Shown here in pieces: positions 48,213 through 48,595 of a stretch of 48,595 bases of DNA (its first letter is position 1; each line of letters starts with the position of its first letter). This stretch comes from a virus. The position numbers and the translations under genes were made by a program. The stretch covers positions 1 to 48,595 of the IMG/VR virus record IMGVR_UViG_3300031463_000011; one strand, given 5' to 3'. A model generated the notes under the pieces. That model made no database searches, was not told the origin of the DNA, and was given only the letters and a program-made list of their open reading frames with translations.

Positions 48213-48595
48213 ATGTACACTAAACCTATCTTAGTATTCTATCACTGTGCAATATCAGGTGGCCCACGTAATATTCAACCTGATTATAGTTTAGAGATTG
48301 TTACTGAACAGTTACTGTTATTACAAACAACAAAATTACTTGATGCAGCTACTTATGTACAAATCAATGTTAACGGAACAAAACCAGATGTAATTGCAGT
48401 TGCATCAATTTTACCGCCTAACGCTAAGATAATGTATATTTGGCATGGTGACCGTGCTGTAACTGAAATACCAACATTAAAATTGTTACGTGAAAGAGCG
48501 TTAACTACAGACAGTTACATTTTGTATTTTCACAGTAAAGGTGTATCTACACCCGGTAAACAAATTAATTGGCGTCGGCGCATGGAATTGTACTT
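48213..48595 (+). CDS. Glycosyltransferase-like protein, 5' part (continues at base 3)
   Basis: The ATG at 48213 (MYTKPILVFYHCAISGGP) opens the frame that continues at base 3 of the window after the 322-bp overlap. The start is 3 bp after the previous gene. The overlap copy differs from the left end at 48352 and 48468 (Ser/Thr and Leu/Ile). See the entry at 3-593 for domain features. Confidence 0.75.
   Translation, partial: MYTKPILVFYHCAISGGPRNIQPDYSLEIVTEQLLLLQTTKLLDAATYVQINVNGTKPDVIAVASILPPNAKIMYIWHGDRAVTEIPTLKLLRERALTTDSYILYFHSKGVSTPGKQINWRRRMELY
48274..48595. repeat. Terminal redundancy, right copy
   Basis: Matches 1-322 with two substitutions (48352 and 48468). It shows that the contig closes into a circle of about 48,273 bp. 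The overlap lies within one glycosyltransferase gene, so it is an assembly or permutation point rather than a functional att or cos site. Confidence 0.95.

Noticed and set aside
1-48595. CRISPR arrays, tRNA genes, insertion sequences and integrase
   Set aside because: No repeat-spacer arrays, tRNA cloverleafs, transposase or recombinase motifs were found by reading; the TnpB-like protein lacks the nuclease and no IS ends were seen.

Overview
The window is one complete, circularly permuted or terminally redundant genome of a tailed bacteriophage. Bases 1-322 recur at 48274-48595 with two substitutions, so about 48,273 bp are unique and a glycosyltransferase gene spans the contig ends. It carries a portal, scaffold, capsid, large terminase, adhesin-like proteins and a 2,401-residue internal virion protein. 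No tape measure, tail tube or sheath is recognisable, which suggests a short-tailed (podovirus-like) particle. The host is probably a member of the Verrucomicrobiota: two proteins have the TN-rich, 'TTNLVDW...RFFRF'-ended style common in that phylum. This is inference, not proof.

Layout. Rightward from about 46.8 kb, across the contig ends, to 13.05 kb: a Cys-rich protein, three glycosyltransferase-like genes, portal, an ATP-grasp protein, small paralogous proteins, a secreted beta-helix (pectate-lyase-like) protein, scaffold, major capsid protein, and a membrane/lysis cluster (holin-like, lipoprotein). Leftward genes interrupt this: a stand-alone TnpB N-terminal-like protein at 11.6-12.2 kb and the large terminase at 13.07-14.9 kb. 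Rightward 14.97-29.33 kb: tail/adhesion and ejection proteins, ending in the giant polyvalent protein, which contains an HExxH peptidase motif and a 55-codon gene nested in another frame.

Leftward 44.9-29.3 kb is the early/replication block: small unknown and duplicated proteins, a MoxR ATPase plus VWA/DUF2201-like pair, small membrane proteins, RecT, a RecB-like nuclease, a ParB-like protein, a superfamily 2 helicase, a Toprim primase-like protein and a VRR-NUC nuclease. No DNA polymerase, integrase or endolysin was recognised. The 564-bp gene-free stretch 45410-45973 looks like a replication origin: four DnaA boxes at exact 11-bp spacing, an AT-rich region with short palindromic repeats, and a composite copy of a 20-bp palindromic element also found at 12.46 kb and 30.52 kb. 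Right of it lie a macro-domain protein and a GroES-like protein.

Two translation styles are visible. Many leftward genes carry a purine-rich leader with a clear Shine-Dalgarno (AGAAAGGAAAAA type), while most rightward genes have no Shine-Dalgarno and start in a TTATG or AATATG context. Structured intergenic RNAs occur around the scaffold and capsid genes and in the leftward block at 38.6 kb. The strongest candidates for something undescribed are the RuvC-less TnpB-like protein, the nested gene, the dispersed palindrome with a ParB-like protein, the leader ORF with hairpins at 38.6 kb, and the MoxR-VWA pair.
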